Assembly: GCA_034687125.1 (NCBI GenBank)
Contig: JAQGBZ010000047.1
Location: 124,001-188,000 of the forward strand
Length of the DNA: 64,000 nt
Reading direction: 5' to 3'
Source: Neelides folsomi
Lineage: Eukaryota > Arthropoda > Collembola > Neelipleona > Neelidae
A program made the position numbers and the translations under genes. The notes under the pieces were generated by a model, which saw nothing but the letters and a program-made list of their open reading frames with translations, made no database searches and was not told where the DNA came from. Numbering within the stretch: the first letter of the stretch is position 1; each line of letters opens with the position of its first letter. Positions 39,501-51,500 of this stretch are shown here, one piece after another.

Positions 39501-42500
39501 TCAGATATATAAATCATGCAATTGATACGCATACTAAATATATTGGTATATTTATTTAAATACATGTCTACTTATTTAGTTCATATCACAAAACGAGTGA
39601 ATTTAAAAATTGCCTATAAAAGTTCCTAATGGCTTCTGATGAATAATTCATTTTCAAGATGCAGATGAAGCCGTGAACAAATCCTCATTGGAATTTCCAT
39701 ATTCTCCATTTCAGTCCTGGATTGCGTACTTAGATTTAAATAACGCCCTGGTTTTAATTTTAATTGACAAGAAGGGAAATTGTGAAGGGGATTTAAAATA
39801 GAGGAAAGAGGAGGAAATATTTATTTACTTAATTCAAGACCCAACTTCAGGCTGTTGATTGAAGAAGAAAAATAAGGGCAAAAGTCCCTTGAGGGAACTC
39901 AAAAACATCTCAAGAGATTTCTCCTTTCAACCGCCATCAACTTGGGCCAATCTTCGAGTTGATCAGAGAGTTAAGTCAATAAGCTCCAAATTTATGAATC
40001 ACGTCCAGAGACTCTCAGAAGTTACAGGTACAAAACAAGGGCTAATTAAATCAACATAGATATCCAATATAAATTTATATTTACATTGTAAATCGATGTA
40101 TATTATATAATAACATGTTCAAAACATTGATCCTTTGACATCAGCCATATAAAACCTACCATAAAAGGAAATGTCCCAAATAAAACGTTTATTAAGAACA
40201 ATTCTAAGATTTAAAAAATACAAACTAATATTACTATTTATCATATAGTATAGTATTTATTATACTTAAGTATAGGATATACTTAGGTGTGTATAGCTAC
40301 CACAGTAGTTATGTCAAATACATAATACTTTTTGTTTATTTTAAAAAATAGTATCCAATTTTTATTAAAATGGTCCTTCCGCACAGAGCAACTCTCATAC
40401 TTACAAATATTGTACAAACATATGGGATGTAAAATTAATAAAAAAATGCCATTTGCTCCGATTTTCCCACTCATATTTGACCTGGAGAGTAAAAGGTATA
40501 TATTTAATAATATGTTGGAGGCTAAGATGGATGAGTGGAATTGAAAAGGGAGGATCAAACGGCCGCCAAACTTCCAACATCTCTCTTTGAATGGTAAAAG
40601 AGTGACTTTGGGCCAAACTTCTCCTTCACCCCTCCGTTGGCAGTAAATAAATGGGCAAATGTATGGAGACTCCTTTCAATAGACATCTCCATTTGTTTGC
40701 ACAATTTAAAAAAATCTGCAGAGCGTCAGTCCATTTATTATTCTTTCGACCAAATCCAACCATTTTGGACGTGAGAACCAATGGACAAATTCCACCATAC
40801 GGATTTTCTTTCACTTCAATGCCGAGGTAATTAATGGGCAACAAGAAGTTGAATTAAATTAGCTAAGAAAAATTGGGATCTTTTATCACGTCCGCAGACC
40901 AAGACGTGGGGATATTTATCACCTGGTTATATCAAATATCACATCTTTTAATAACAAGGACCACATGGTTAGATATATTAAATATTACATAGAGTAAATA
41001 GATACATATAAGATATATTTATTACAAGACATCTCATACTTTTCTCGTGGGAGAAAGAGGGAAAAGTTATATGTGAAATAATAGTAGTAGTGAATAGCCC
41101 TTGGCGGTCAACCGCTCACGGAAATCCTCAAAATCGTTATATGTATGATATACAATATATACTGTATATTAAAAGGGGAATTGATCATTGGGAAAAGTGT
41201 GGGTGTGTCGGAGGAAGAATATTTTTATCTTTGGGGATAAGGAACAACTTCCCAAATAACACTTTCCACTTTCTTTCCCCAAGTTCTATTGTGGTTGCAG
41301 GGAATGGTTTGAGTAGGGGTTACCTATCTGATTGGATATACCTATCCCACCTGTACATTATGGATATGGCGGGCATTAAGTGGAAGATCTCTCTTATGAT
41401 CTTTCTGGTGTGTGGAGATTGTGCATCACTTTCCTTAAAGGGGAAACCACTCGGATAGGTAAAAAGATTAAATGAAGGATCTCGAGAGATTTTCCTCTCT
41501 CATTTACCCAACTTTACACGAGAGAGAAAATCTATGAAGATGAAGTCGAAGATTCCTCTGCCAACTTCCCACATTGACAAAAGTACAACATATGATACAC
41601 CAGAGCACAAATGGTAAATTAATACAATGCGGGCCTTTCCATTTCTAAACAATTCCCAAGAGTTCTCATAGCCCAACTTGTAAAACGTAAGCTTATTAAA
41701 ATACGAACAAAAAACTTGGAATTGAAATCCCAATCCCATATTTAAATATAAACTTAAATAATTTTAAATTTTTTCTAATAAATCCCAGCTTGACATTTTT
41801 TGGCAAAGCGACAAATAAATATCAATTTCTCAATTGGTCTCATAATTGTCCACATTTTGGCTCAATCATTTCAATGAGTTTTTTGGAATATTCAAAGGGG
41901 GAAAATGCGTTTTAAAATTTGTGAGATCCTCCGACAAAGGGGAAATGGGGTAATGTCTTGAGGGGAAGATTGGGAATTGAGCTGAAGGAATTAATATCGC
42001 GTGATTTATTGTTCCCTTCTCCCCCCTCAAAACATTTCTTTCAGATTGTTTGCCAAAGTTGGGGTTGAGGAACAGCCGAGGGAAATCTCCAACACAATTG
42101 AAAGATGGTCCAATTTCATCTTTCTCTTCATTTGCGAATAAAATCCCTCACTTTTCCCCATGGCTTCTACTTCTCAAAGAGAACGGGGAACACACTGTTG
42201 CTCCCAAAGACCCTGAAGGGAATAAAGGGATATATGGATTCATAATCATAAAAAATCATATCTACTTAATGGTATTAGTCACTATATCCCTACTAGTTGT
42301 AGGCTTGTAGTCGTATGAGTAATATCCTATCAGTATTAATAAATGCAATGATCATTCCATCAATTTATTAGTAGATTAAAAAACGGATATTTATACCAAT
42401 GGATTTAAACTGGATATTTGAGAGATTTCTTTGGATTGGAAAATTGAATCAGTTTTTTGTTTCCTTATACATACGTTATAGTTCATAGTGTTCACAAAGT

Positions 42501-42838
42501 ATATGAAAAGTCCATATATTTGGGTATATAAAATATATTGAGTTCGCCCAATAGGATTTTTTGCCCCATCACCTCTCACGGAAGTGGAAGAGAAATAAAC
42601 CAAGGAAATGTTGACAATAATGGGAAAGGAGCTCATGAAGAAAGCAATTGACAAAAGGTTTCTTTCCTTTCTTTCCAATGAATCTCCCTTTGTTGTTTCA
42701 CACGTCCATTGATTGACATTATAAAGGGAAACTCTGAGAGCACGAGGAACGAATTCACCCAAATCGGAATTTATATATACGTTGGGCAAGGCGTGAATTT
42801 AATATCAGAGGAATTTGGCAAAGATTTGTTGGACGTAC
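36502..42838. other. Gene-poor region with one exon-like block
   Basis: AT-rich DNA containing the exon-like segment 39106-39210 noted separately. A plus-strand open frame at 39859-40059 has only a TTG at its start and is not accepted. An open frame at 41090-41458 shows no domain or splice support. No repeat element was recognised. Confidence 0.4.
39106..39210 (-). other. Exon-like block with strong acceptor, short MESDIRGM reading
   Basis: On the minus strand a strong acceptor (ttacatctctcccag) precedes 39210. An ATG at 39179 opens a 25-codon reading (MESDIRGMGVRVRSSL...) reaching a possible donor GCGAG|gtgatg after 39106. The phase does not fit the next exon candidate at 36501 in frame, so if both are real this is more likely a leader with a small upstream frame. 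Confidence 0.25.
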
Positions 42839-43144
42839 CTTGTTGGGTTTGGGTTGGTGAAAATAGAAATGTTGTTTGGTTGACAAGTTGAGCGTGTAGG
42901 GTGGTCGATGGGTGGGGGACGTGGAGAGGACTCAACCTTCTCCTTTGGACTCCGTGGGGAAAAAGAGACGGAAGTCGGCGGGGAAGGGCGCCTTAAGATC
43001 CGAAGGGAGGCTGCGTTATTTAAACCATTACAACCACTGCGCCTGCTGCACACAACCACACACAACCAACTCAACAAAGTGAACCAAGGAGCTCGGCTCC
43101 TTTGACCCAACGGTCGGGACAAAAAATAACACTCGTCCACCTGC
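42839..43144 (-). other. Probable 5' leader exon of a minus-strand transcript
   Basis: A roughly 300-bp GC-rich block is bounded on the minus strand by an acceptor-like ttattcag upstream and an excellent donor AACAAG|gtacgt at 42839. One frame is open throughout (about 100 codons, Pro/Ser/Arg-rich) but begins without an ATG. The CA-rich ACACAACC sequence near 43060 looks like untranslated leader. It could be the first exon of the transcript containing the 36360-36501 exon. Confidence 0.3.
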
Positions 43145-44188
43145 CTGAATAAACTAAAAGGATTTGACGACTCGTGCCAATTTCACAGTGCCAGGCAAAC
43201 ACCTCGACTTAGACACTCCTTAACATATTTATTACTCATGATAAATACTCAAATGGGAATTTTTCGATTATTGGTATAGTACCTATACGCCTGGTTCAAT
43301 TTATTTAATTATTAACAAGTGCTCGGGAGTTTTTTGGCAAATGGGAATAAAAGTTTAAGAGGAAAAGTCGAGATCCGAAATTGAAGTTTTGGAATGTGGA
43401 TTTTTTTTACTTTCTCTCCCTTTGTGCCGCCTTCGCTCTCTTTCTTTCGTTTCATCGCCAAATTGCAATTGTGAAGGAATTGTTGGATGTGGAAACAATT
43501 TCGATTCAATGAGATGGGTGGAAAACGATTGGGGCATTTTTGGCACATTGTTTTAAACTTCATCATTCCGAACAAAAATTCCCCCCTGACATTTCCCCTT
43601 AGACAACGTTTATTGAATGTGTATTTTTACATCAACAGCCATCTGCTTCAACTCATCTCAATATGCAAATCAATATCTCCATACTTTAAACCTAAGAAAA
43701 TAAAGATCCAAATCCAATTATACTTTATGCCTAAGGCTGTTGTGGCTAAGAAACTTCGTACCGAAAGTAAATGATGCTTTGACTGCGGAACAAGATACGG
43801 TTCACGTTTAATATATTTTCAAAGAGAGATTTAATGGGTTTAATAAATTGCAATTACGCATTAAAATGATCTTATAACAATTTATTGATACATTTTTATA
43901 TTCAATTTCAATATAAATAACAATATAGTTTGTTAATAACAATTAAGATAACAAGCGGCATGATTTTGGCAAATACATATACATATTTTTAAATAAGTCT
44001 TCCAGTAACAAATAAAAATTTGTAGTTACATATTTTGCATTGTCCAAATCACAATCTTTCATCTAGTTTTTTAACATTGTAAATAACAATAACTCAAATT
44101 AAAAAAATTTCTATAACTGCTTACATATTTATTATTATTATTTGAGCAATAATTAAAAAGGTGAACGAATGTTGGTATGTTATGTATG
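43145..44188. other. Spacer downstream of the gustatory-receptor-like gene
   Basis: Probably the 3' UTR of the minus-strand receptor plus spacer. A minus-strand AATAAA (plus tttatt at 44128-44133) about 60 bases after the receptor stop is a plausible polyadenylation signal. Short open frames at 43312-43774 show no domain. Confidence 0.45.
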
Positions 44189-46438
44189 TCAATTCGAGAA
44201 AGCGAGTCCCCAAACAAAAACTCCAGAGGCGATGAGGGCGAAAGTGAGGGCGAGGGCGGAGGCGGCCACTGGAACTCCTACGACCTTCACCTCCATTTTT
44301 AGTGTGGAAACGAAGAGGAGAAAAGAGTCGAGGTCAGTCTGTGGAGTGTCTTGGTATCCAAACGGTCGCATCCTCACCAAATGACCCAAATCACCGATTT
44401 TCCTTACGGCACTGGAAAGCTTCGAGGCCTTCAAAAATCAAAATTGTTATTATTTTAAATACTCGTATATAATACAGATATTTATTGAAATGAGTGAATA
44501 CTCGAGATTTGGGGCTTATTAAAGACATTGAAATGTTAATGGGACGGTGACAGGATTAACTAAAACAATTGATTCACCTGGAGAATGGGTAGAATGAACA
44601 ACAAGGCCCAAAGAACGGATGTCAACCCGAGTGATAAAACATCCTGGAGGGGAATCATCGAGTTTGAGCCATTTCGTATAAGGAAGCTTAAGCTGGAGAC
44701 GAACAGCGCCCCGTTTAACACAATCAGCGGACTCACACCAAGGCCCAAGTCAGAATTGATGTAATTCAGCAACTTCCTCACTTCTCCTATTTCCTTCAAA
44801 AAACGAAATGGTGAAGGAACTTAAACCATAAAAATCCATCCAATAAAACTAAAAAAATCATATTTTTAAATCAAATACCATTTCCCATTTCCATCTTAAC
44901 TTTAATATCCAATAATATCCAAACCCATGAACATATTTTTATAAATATATAGGTAATACATGTACTATGCTTAAATATAATATGTAGGTCGTAGGTATTT
45001 CAGTATTGGTATAATATTACTATGTAAAAAATATGTAATTTTTGTGTGCATACCTTGATGCAATCCATGAGGGTAATGGAGTGTTGCTGAACTCTGTCTT
45101 GGAGGAGGTCGAGGTAGAGCGCGATGCATCTGCAATGTATGCAGAAGCTTATGATTACAGTCACTTCCACTGCGTCCTGCCAGGATGTCAAAAGAGCCAA
45201 AGACCCCACCACCACCACGTGCATTTCCTCCCTGGATATTCCAAGTTTCCGAAATGAGTAAGTGAGGGAGGAGGAGGGAGGAAAACCCACCCAACATTCA
45301 ACCAAACATTTACGAACACTCGCTCCATTGAAATCTGGAGGAGTTGGGCCGCCGCGGAAAGGGCAACCCAAGTGGCCGAGAAGACAATGAGTCTTTGGAA
45401 TGTGCGGAAAAGCCGTCGTTGATGATTGAAGCTCCCATGGGCATGAGCGGCTTGGATGAAAACCTGAAAATTTAATTAAATCATTATTCGCAAACAAATA
45501 TAAATGTTCAAATGTAACAATGTTATTTCTTTATTAATTAAGATTATTTTCAATTTCAAAGAATTGTTCTACCCTTTCCATTAAGTTCTGAAGCTGCTCA
45601 TCTTCGTTTAACCGATAGAGGTAGATCATGTATAGGAAGGATGAGAAATGAAAGAGAGACGGAAGAACGTGGGAAAACAAAGGATTCCCCTCACAGATGT
45701 TGGATCCAAAAGTAATTTGAGACCCTTTGATCATCCCGGAGTCATAAGAGAAACCACGGTCACGGCTCAAGAAACAAAAAACCCAATATAATTAATTACA
45801 CTTGTCCATCTTGGAAAATACAATATTGATTAAATATTATTACTTGTTCCTTTTAGTAATTGAATGTAATTGATCATATTTTTATATCATATTTCCCATA
45901 TACCTAGTAAATATCTATAACTAACATTAAGAATTTTAATGTTCAATTGTAATGTTCAATAATTGTTCAATTGTAGATCTAAATATAAGTAAGTGTAAGT
46001 AAGTACCGATAGCATGTCAAATATTGGAGAATGTATCCGGCAAGCAAAAGAGCTGTAACCAAAACGAGGTACAATTTGTTGAGGTAAAGTGAGAAAGTGC
46101 ACATGATGGCTGAATCGGATGTGATTGGCTTCATCCCCATCACCCCAAGGAGTCTTAAATAAGGCCCAAGGATCCGTTTGGAGTATCTGAATTCATATAG
46201 GAAGGAGTGTATTGGAAAACATGGCCTTCTCCCTCACCTGAGAACTCCTGAAATGGACGAAGACTCTACCGAAGGGAATTCTCTGAAGGAGGAGGCCTAA
46301 ACAAACAAGGATGGAGATGGCGAGGAAAGTTTCCCAACTTACGTCGTTGCTTTCGATGAATTGATGGGGCGTTGAGGGAGGTTCTTGACCGATTTTGGCA
46401 TTCCCGGCCTCGACGTCAGAAAACTCGCCACTCGCCAT
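44189..46438 (-). CDS. Gustatory-receptor-like seven-transmembrane protein
   Basis: Eight exons: 46343-46438, 46238-46296, 46007-46186, 45573-45765, 45291-45463, 45054-45231, 44578-44793, 44189-44428. They close in frame to 444 residues, the normal size for arthropod gustatory receptors. Seven hydrophobic helices are visible: about 82-103, 141-162, 201-220, 237-274 (one long segment), 315-334, 344-364 and 414-442. The N-terminus is short and hydrophilic. The layout matches the 7tm_7 family: an intracellular N-terminus, RYSKRILGPYLRLLG just before helix 1, and a compact C-terminal exon with a conserved-position Asp/Leu/Leu segment ahead of helix 7. The family's usual TYhhhhhQF motif in helix 7 is not recognisable (GVFVWGLAF instead), so this is a divergent or lineage-specific member. 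Ligand-gated channel function and taste role are inferred. Confidence 0.68.
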
Positions 46439-48543
46439 CGGTTCGGATGGAAAGAGCTGTGGAGAAATACTAAAACTTTTTTCAAACTCCCTTTTCCATA
46501 AAAATAGCCGACTTCATCAATAAAAAGAAGTATCCAAATAGGGACCATATATGGAAATATACTAGGGAGGGGCTATAAAATGTCCGGATTTAAATTTCGA
46601 TTTTTAAAAAAACTAAAAACTTTTATTCAAAGAGTAATATGTCAAAATGAACAATAATATGTAGCAATTAAAATATATTACTTATTAGAAATTTCATCAC
46701 TTGTTCTTGACACGGAGCATATTTGTCATGATGGCTTTGTCTATACTTGAACGAATTCTTTCAATGGTATGCTTTTACTACCATTTGGTTAAATATTATT
46801 TGAATCTTTCAATATTTGAATGATATATGGGTTATTCTTATGCGGAAGTATGATATCTCTGATAAAATAAAGATGCTTAAATAGCCAAATGTTGACACAT
46901 AGGCTCCGTGTCAAGAACAAGGGATGAATTTTCTAATAAGAGATATATTTTAATTGCTACATATTATTGTTTATTTTGATATATTACTCTTTGAATAAAA
47001 GTTTTGTTTTTTTAAAAATCGAAATTTAAAGTCGGACACTTTATAGTCCCACCCTAGTATACTATATATATATCAAATTGGTTGGGGTTTGTATGGGAAA
47101 GACCTGAAGGCAAAGAAGTTCATGGAAATGACTCAAATCACTCAAATCAAATTCATCGTGTTGATTTCGGCCCATTGTGAGTTTGTCAGATATCTTTAGA
47201 TTCATTATCTCCCCCAAGTACATTCGAACTTTATTAATCGTTTTTACCTTCTTGGTAGCTCACACATACAAATACTTGTGCGTTATTAAATAGAGAAGAG
47301 ACATATAACTTATCTGTATATGTATTACCTTTGCTTGATAATATTTATTATTTCAAATGTTGGAAATGAAGGTCATTTTTTCAACATTTTGGTGAACCAA
47401 GAAAAAATTGTCAACACAATTTGTCATCATTTGAATTCAACCTTACTGTTATTTACCTGAATCAAATAAGGAAAGAATTAATTGTTGAGAAACTTTCCAA
47501 TCACCAATCATCCAGATTTTTTCCAAATTCCATTTGGTAATTTGTCAGAGATCTCAGTCCGGAAACCAGATTGAGAATTTCATCGGGCATTGCTGGATAA
47601 ATGACGTATGCAGAATTTCAATATTGAGACTACCAAAAAAGTTTATAGATTTAGATTTTTATTCATTTTTACTTTTTGAATTAGAACACTTGACATCTTG
47701 GGTGTAAGTTCCATTTATTTTTTTACAAAAAATGTAATAACACAAAACTTATAATTAACGTATAACAAATGGGGATATAAGAAAAATAAGAGAATATTTA
47801 ACTAAAATTATATTTCTAATTAATATATAATTATGCCTTCCTACTACTAATCATCGTCATGTCATTTGAAATGAAAGGATTGTTTTAGAAGAAATTATTG
47901 CCTGTAAAGAAGCCTGTTTGTATTTCCAAATTAATAAACGTATTAAATACTTTACCAGGACCAGGCTGAAGAGTTGAATTGTCAAGTTGAGAAGAATGTG
48001 ATTTTGATTTTTTAAAAAGTATTAAAATTATAATTATAACTTAAATTACACGAAGGAATAGTTTTATGCAATACCATTTGAAATCTTCGACTTGCTTGGA
48101 GGAAGGATCGTGTGACACTTGGCAATATGAGACTTGATACAGTCCATATGAACCGAGTGCATATTCGTATAAAATACAAACCGTCTTTTAATTTCATTTC
48201 ACTCTTCATTATCTAAATAGTGTATGTATTTGCAAGTGAAACAATTTGACATTTAAATTCTTAATTGACATTGACATTCCGATATTTGGAGGGAAGGTTA
48301 TTTAATTACAAAAAACGTGATAACAGGAATAGAATACTGAACTTAGTCATATACTATAAATATTACAACCAATACATGACATTCATAATGTCAAAATATC
48401 CGCAAAGATTGTAAAAATAACATTGAATACAAAATCGAACATTGAATCTGATTGGAGTGTGAGTGCGTGAATGTTCCTTTTGGACCATATGTGTGTTGGA
48501 ATAATTTGAATACTTCATGGTCGTTGTACTTTGTCAATTCGCG
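46439..48543. other. Intergenic region containing the inverted-repeat element
   Basis: Between the receptor's start and the tetraspanin's stop. It holds the 496-bp element at 46562-47057 only about 125 bp upstream of the receptor start codon. The rest is AT-rich; the part next to 48543 is probably the tetraspanin 3' UTR. A weak open frame at 48012-48209 has no support. Confidence 0.5.
46562..47057. mobile_element. 496-bp mariner/Tc1-type MITE or foldback element with long terminal inverted repeats
   Basis: The left arm 46562-46718 and right arm 46903-47057 are reverse complements at roughly 90 percent identity by eye, with small indels. Both begin CTAGGG and end inward at GACACGGAGC. TA dinucleotides flank both ends (46560-46561 and 47058-47059), the target duplication typical of Tc1/mariner elements. 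The central 184 bp has no transposase frame, so it is non-autonomous. Arms this long with so short a core suggest a foldback built from two inverted copies of one end of a larger element. It lies in the upstream region of the receptor gene. Confidence 0.88.
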
Positions 48544-51500
48544 TCAGAGAGAGTCTCTAAATGTTTCACTCGTGTTGTCTGAATCTCCATGGTAAAGTTG
48601 TCTGTTCGACGACGTCCTCGACTCGTTCCGCTTTGCCTTGCTCTTCTTGGCAAGGGCGTGGAGTGAGAAGGCCGCGGTGACGACGGACAAAACCTGAATG
48701 CAGACGATGCTCACAATCACAGTCACCCAAATGTATTTGTTTGCATCGAGCCATCCTCGGAGCTCCACGTTGCAACTCGACTGGAACAAAAAGATGAAGT
48801 GTTGGATTAAAAAAGATCACTCCGATTAACCAGCTTTTATGATTCACATCTATTTTAACTAATGAATACAATGAAAAAGTGAAAGGGAAACTAAAAACAT
48901 ATCAAGGGATACTCATATCAAAGTGATATACTATACATTACAAACATTATATAAGGATATAAACTACTTATTTGTTAGTTGTATTTATAAAAATAGGAAT
49001 ATAAAAAGGTATAAACTATTTTAAGCTTACTTGCTTTAGCCGCTTTTCTCCGTCGTGGGTTTCATAGCAGGATGGGTCCATTAGGTAATTATTATCTGCA
49101 AACTCTCTTGGTCCTTTAAATCCGCAACAGCCAAGCTACACAAATCAAAATAAATTTAATTGTAACATGTATATCCATTGTATTTGAAATTATATAAAGA
49201 TGATTGACACTCATGTATGTACTACATATATGTATTTATGTAAACCTATATGTATGTAGTATACTAATGTATACCTAGTACATATTTGCTAGTTTTTAAA
49301 TAAGTATAATATATGTTAGTGCCACCTGCTACATGTAAACTTAAAACTTTCTAATGAGTCTTTCAAAGAAATTGAAAAAAACCACATTAATGTGTTGGAT
49401 GGTTTGGTTATTCTCATCTATGTCTGACAAACTTATACAATAGGTAAATACATATATGTCTACCAAACTCTACCAATTTGCAAAACAATTTGTGGCTTTT
49501 AACGTCGTTTGTTGAAGATTTGTAAATAACTTCGGTTAGGAAGTAAGAAAAGGACACGTGTTCACTTTTGAGGATTTTAGCTAAGGAATTTGACAGAGTA
49601 AAAGTTATTGAAATCCTTGCTACTTTTGAATGGAAAATATTTTCTAATCTTGCAAATTTTCTAAATTCTAAAATAGTGAACAAATGGCACTAATGCTAAT
49701 TAAAAATAAAAAGCTCATAAACTGAATATGAAAATCATATTAAACACATTTCTACTAATTCCTAATCCATGTGCGTTTTTAATCAGTCAAGATATTATTC
49801 CAAGTACAAGTACCATAATAAGCTAATAAGATAAATTTAAGAGGATTTTTTTTGGATATATAATGATATGAAGTAAAGGAGAATTTCTCTAAGGGAATTT
49901 CTCAATGAGATAAAAGAAAGAGTTTTATTAAAATGATTCCTTCATCAAAACTCTTCTTTTTCATCTTCATTTGTAAGTTGTACAAAATGTACTTTTGCAT
50001 AAGAACCTATGTAATATATATCTTAAATAGGTATATTTTACATTCAGTACGTTATTAAATTGTTTAAATAGGATGAATAGTTTAATAATTAGAAATTCAG
50101 ACTTACCATTAGCTTAGTAATAATGTAATAAATATTCAACAATAGAATTAAGAAGATTAAAAAAAACTTACGGAAGATTGTATGAGGTTCCTGGTGCTTT
50201 GATTCACTTCCATCCACCCATGCCGAAGAATTTCCTCGACCTGTGTCATAAAGAAAAAAACCATTGATAAGTAATGCCAATATAAATACGTCTACTTAGG
50301 CACATATAGGAATATTTAAGTATTATTTACACATAATGTATGTTTAAAAGGAACATTGAGGTTTGAACGTGAGGAAGAAGGTGCGGAAATGAAAGTTTCG
50401 CTACTGTAATTGACTCCATGAACCCAATCTCCCTGACTTGCGAAAAATGTCACTTTGCCCATGTCCTACATCTCCTCATTTGAATGAGCTCGGAAAATTG
50501 TCTTCATTCTCCGAGATCATCCCTCATTGTTGTGGAGGCCCCCGAAGACATTGAGGATTGAGAATAAAACCTCCGTCGGTGCTCGATCCCTTTTCCCTCA
50601 TTCCAAGACTTCTTTTGTTCAATTTTCTTCTTCCTTCCTCGTCATTTGGATCCTCTAGACCAAGTCACTTGAGAAAGTGAATCCTCTGTCTTTCCCTTAC
50701 AACTCATTTCAATTACACATTCAGACCATATTCTATTTAACTATACTTATCATACAAACGATATACATACCTACTATAATACCATATACGTATACAGTAC
50801 CGTATGTATTTAGCTTACAAGTTAAGAATGTAACATAAGCTGAGATACTCAAATACTTATAATGTGTATAATGCTTTTCTGCATCTCTACACAAATTCTC
50901 ATTTCTATCCTATTCTTACATACTTTGCGGAATTAATTGTGATGAGCCAATGTGCGTGTTAAACAAATATAATCTTTGCTAATTTGACCTAAAGACCTAA
51001 ATTATTCAAATAAACAAATGTCATAGAGTTCTTATTTATCTATAAAAATTTTCACACGTTATAAATTATAATAAATAATTGAACTCACTAACCCTGCAAG
51101 TTAGTTATAATATACTTAATATATGCGATACATCCTTTTACCCCCATTAACATTTAACATCGCTAGTTAAGTATAAACAAGGATAAAATCGAAACTAACC
51201 AATGTTAACATTCCAGTTAAACAAAATTGAGAATAATCATCCTTATAATTGTTATAACGAACAGGATTAAACAATGGATCCGCAGTAAATAGTTAAATGA
51301 AACTTTTAAATCGTATTGAATTAAATTGAGCTTGAACTGATTCTGCTTCTTTATCAAGAGAAACTTAAACTGACTTTCATTTCTTAAAAATTGCCTTCAA
51401 TTTAATGATGGCTGGAAACAAATTGTCATTTTGAAAGTTATCATATATCGTTTAGTATATATCTGTATATCTTACTTATATATCAATAGTACATATACTT

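Noticed and set aside
39859-40059. Plus-strand open frame beginning KKKNKGKS and ending at an ACAG|gtac donor-like site
   Set aside because: It begins at TTG rather than ATG, all frames stop soon after the upstream acceptor, and no continuing exon or domain was found.
42839-43140. Roughly 100-codon minus-strand frame as a protein
   Set aside because: The first codon is GTG and no upstream ATG was found; more likely leader sequence, so kept only as a possible exon.
46187-46297. Reading the receptor gene through 46297-46343 as one exon with a hydrophobic FLAISILVCLGLLL segment
   Set aside because: That reading ends in a phase that does not fit the next exon; splicing at gtaagttggg (46342) and tttgtttag (46297) restores the frame.
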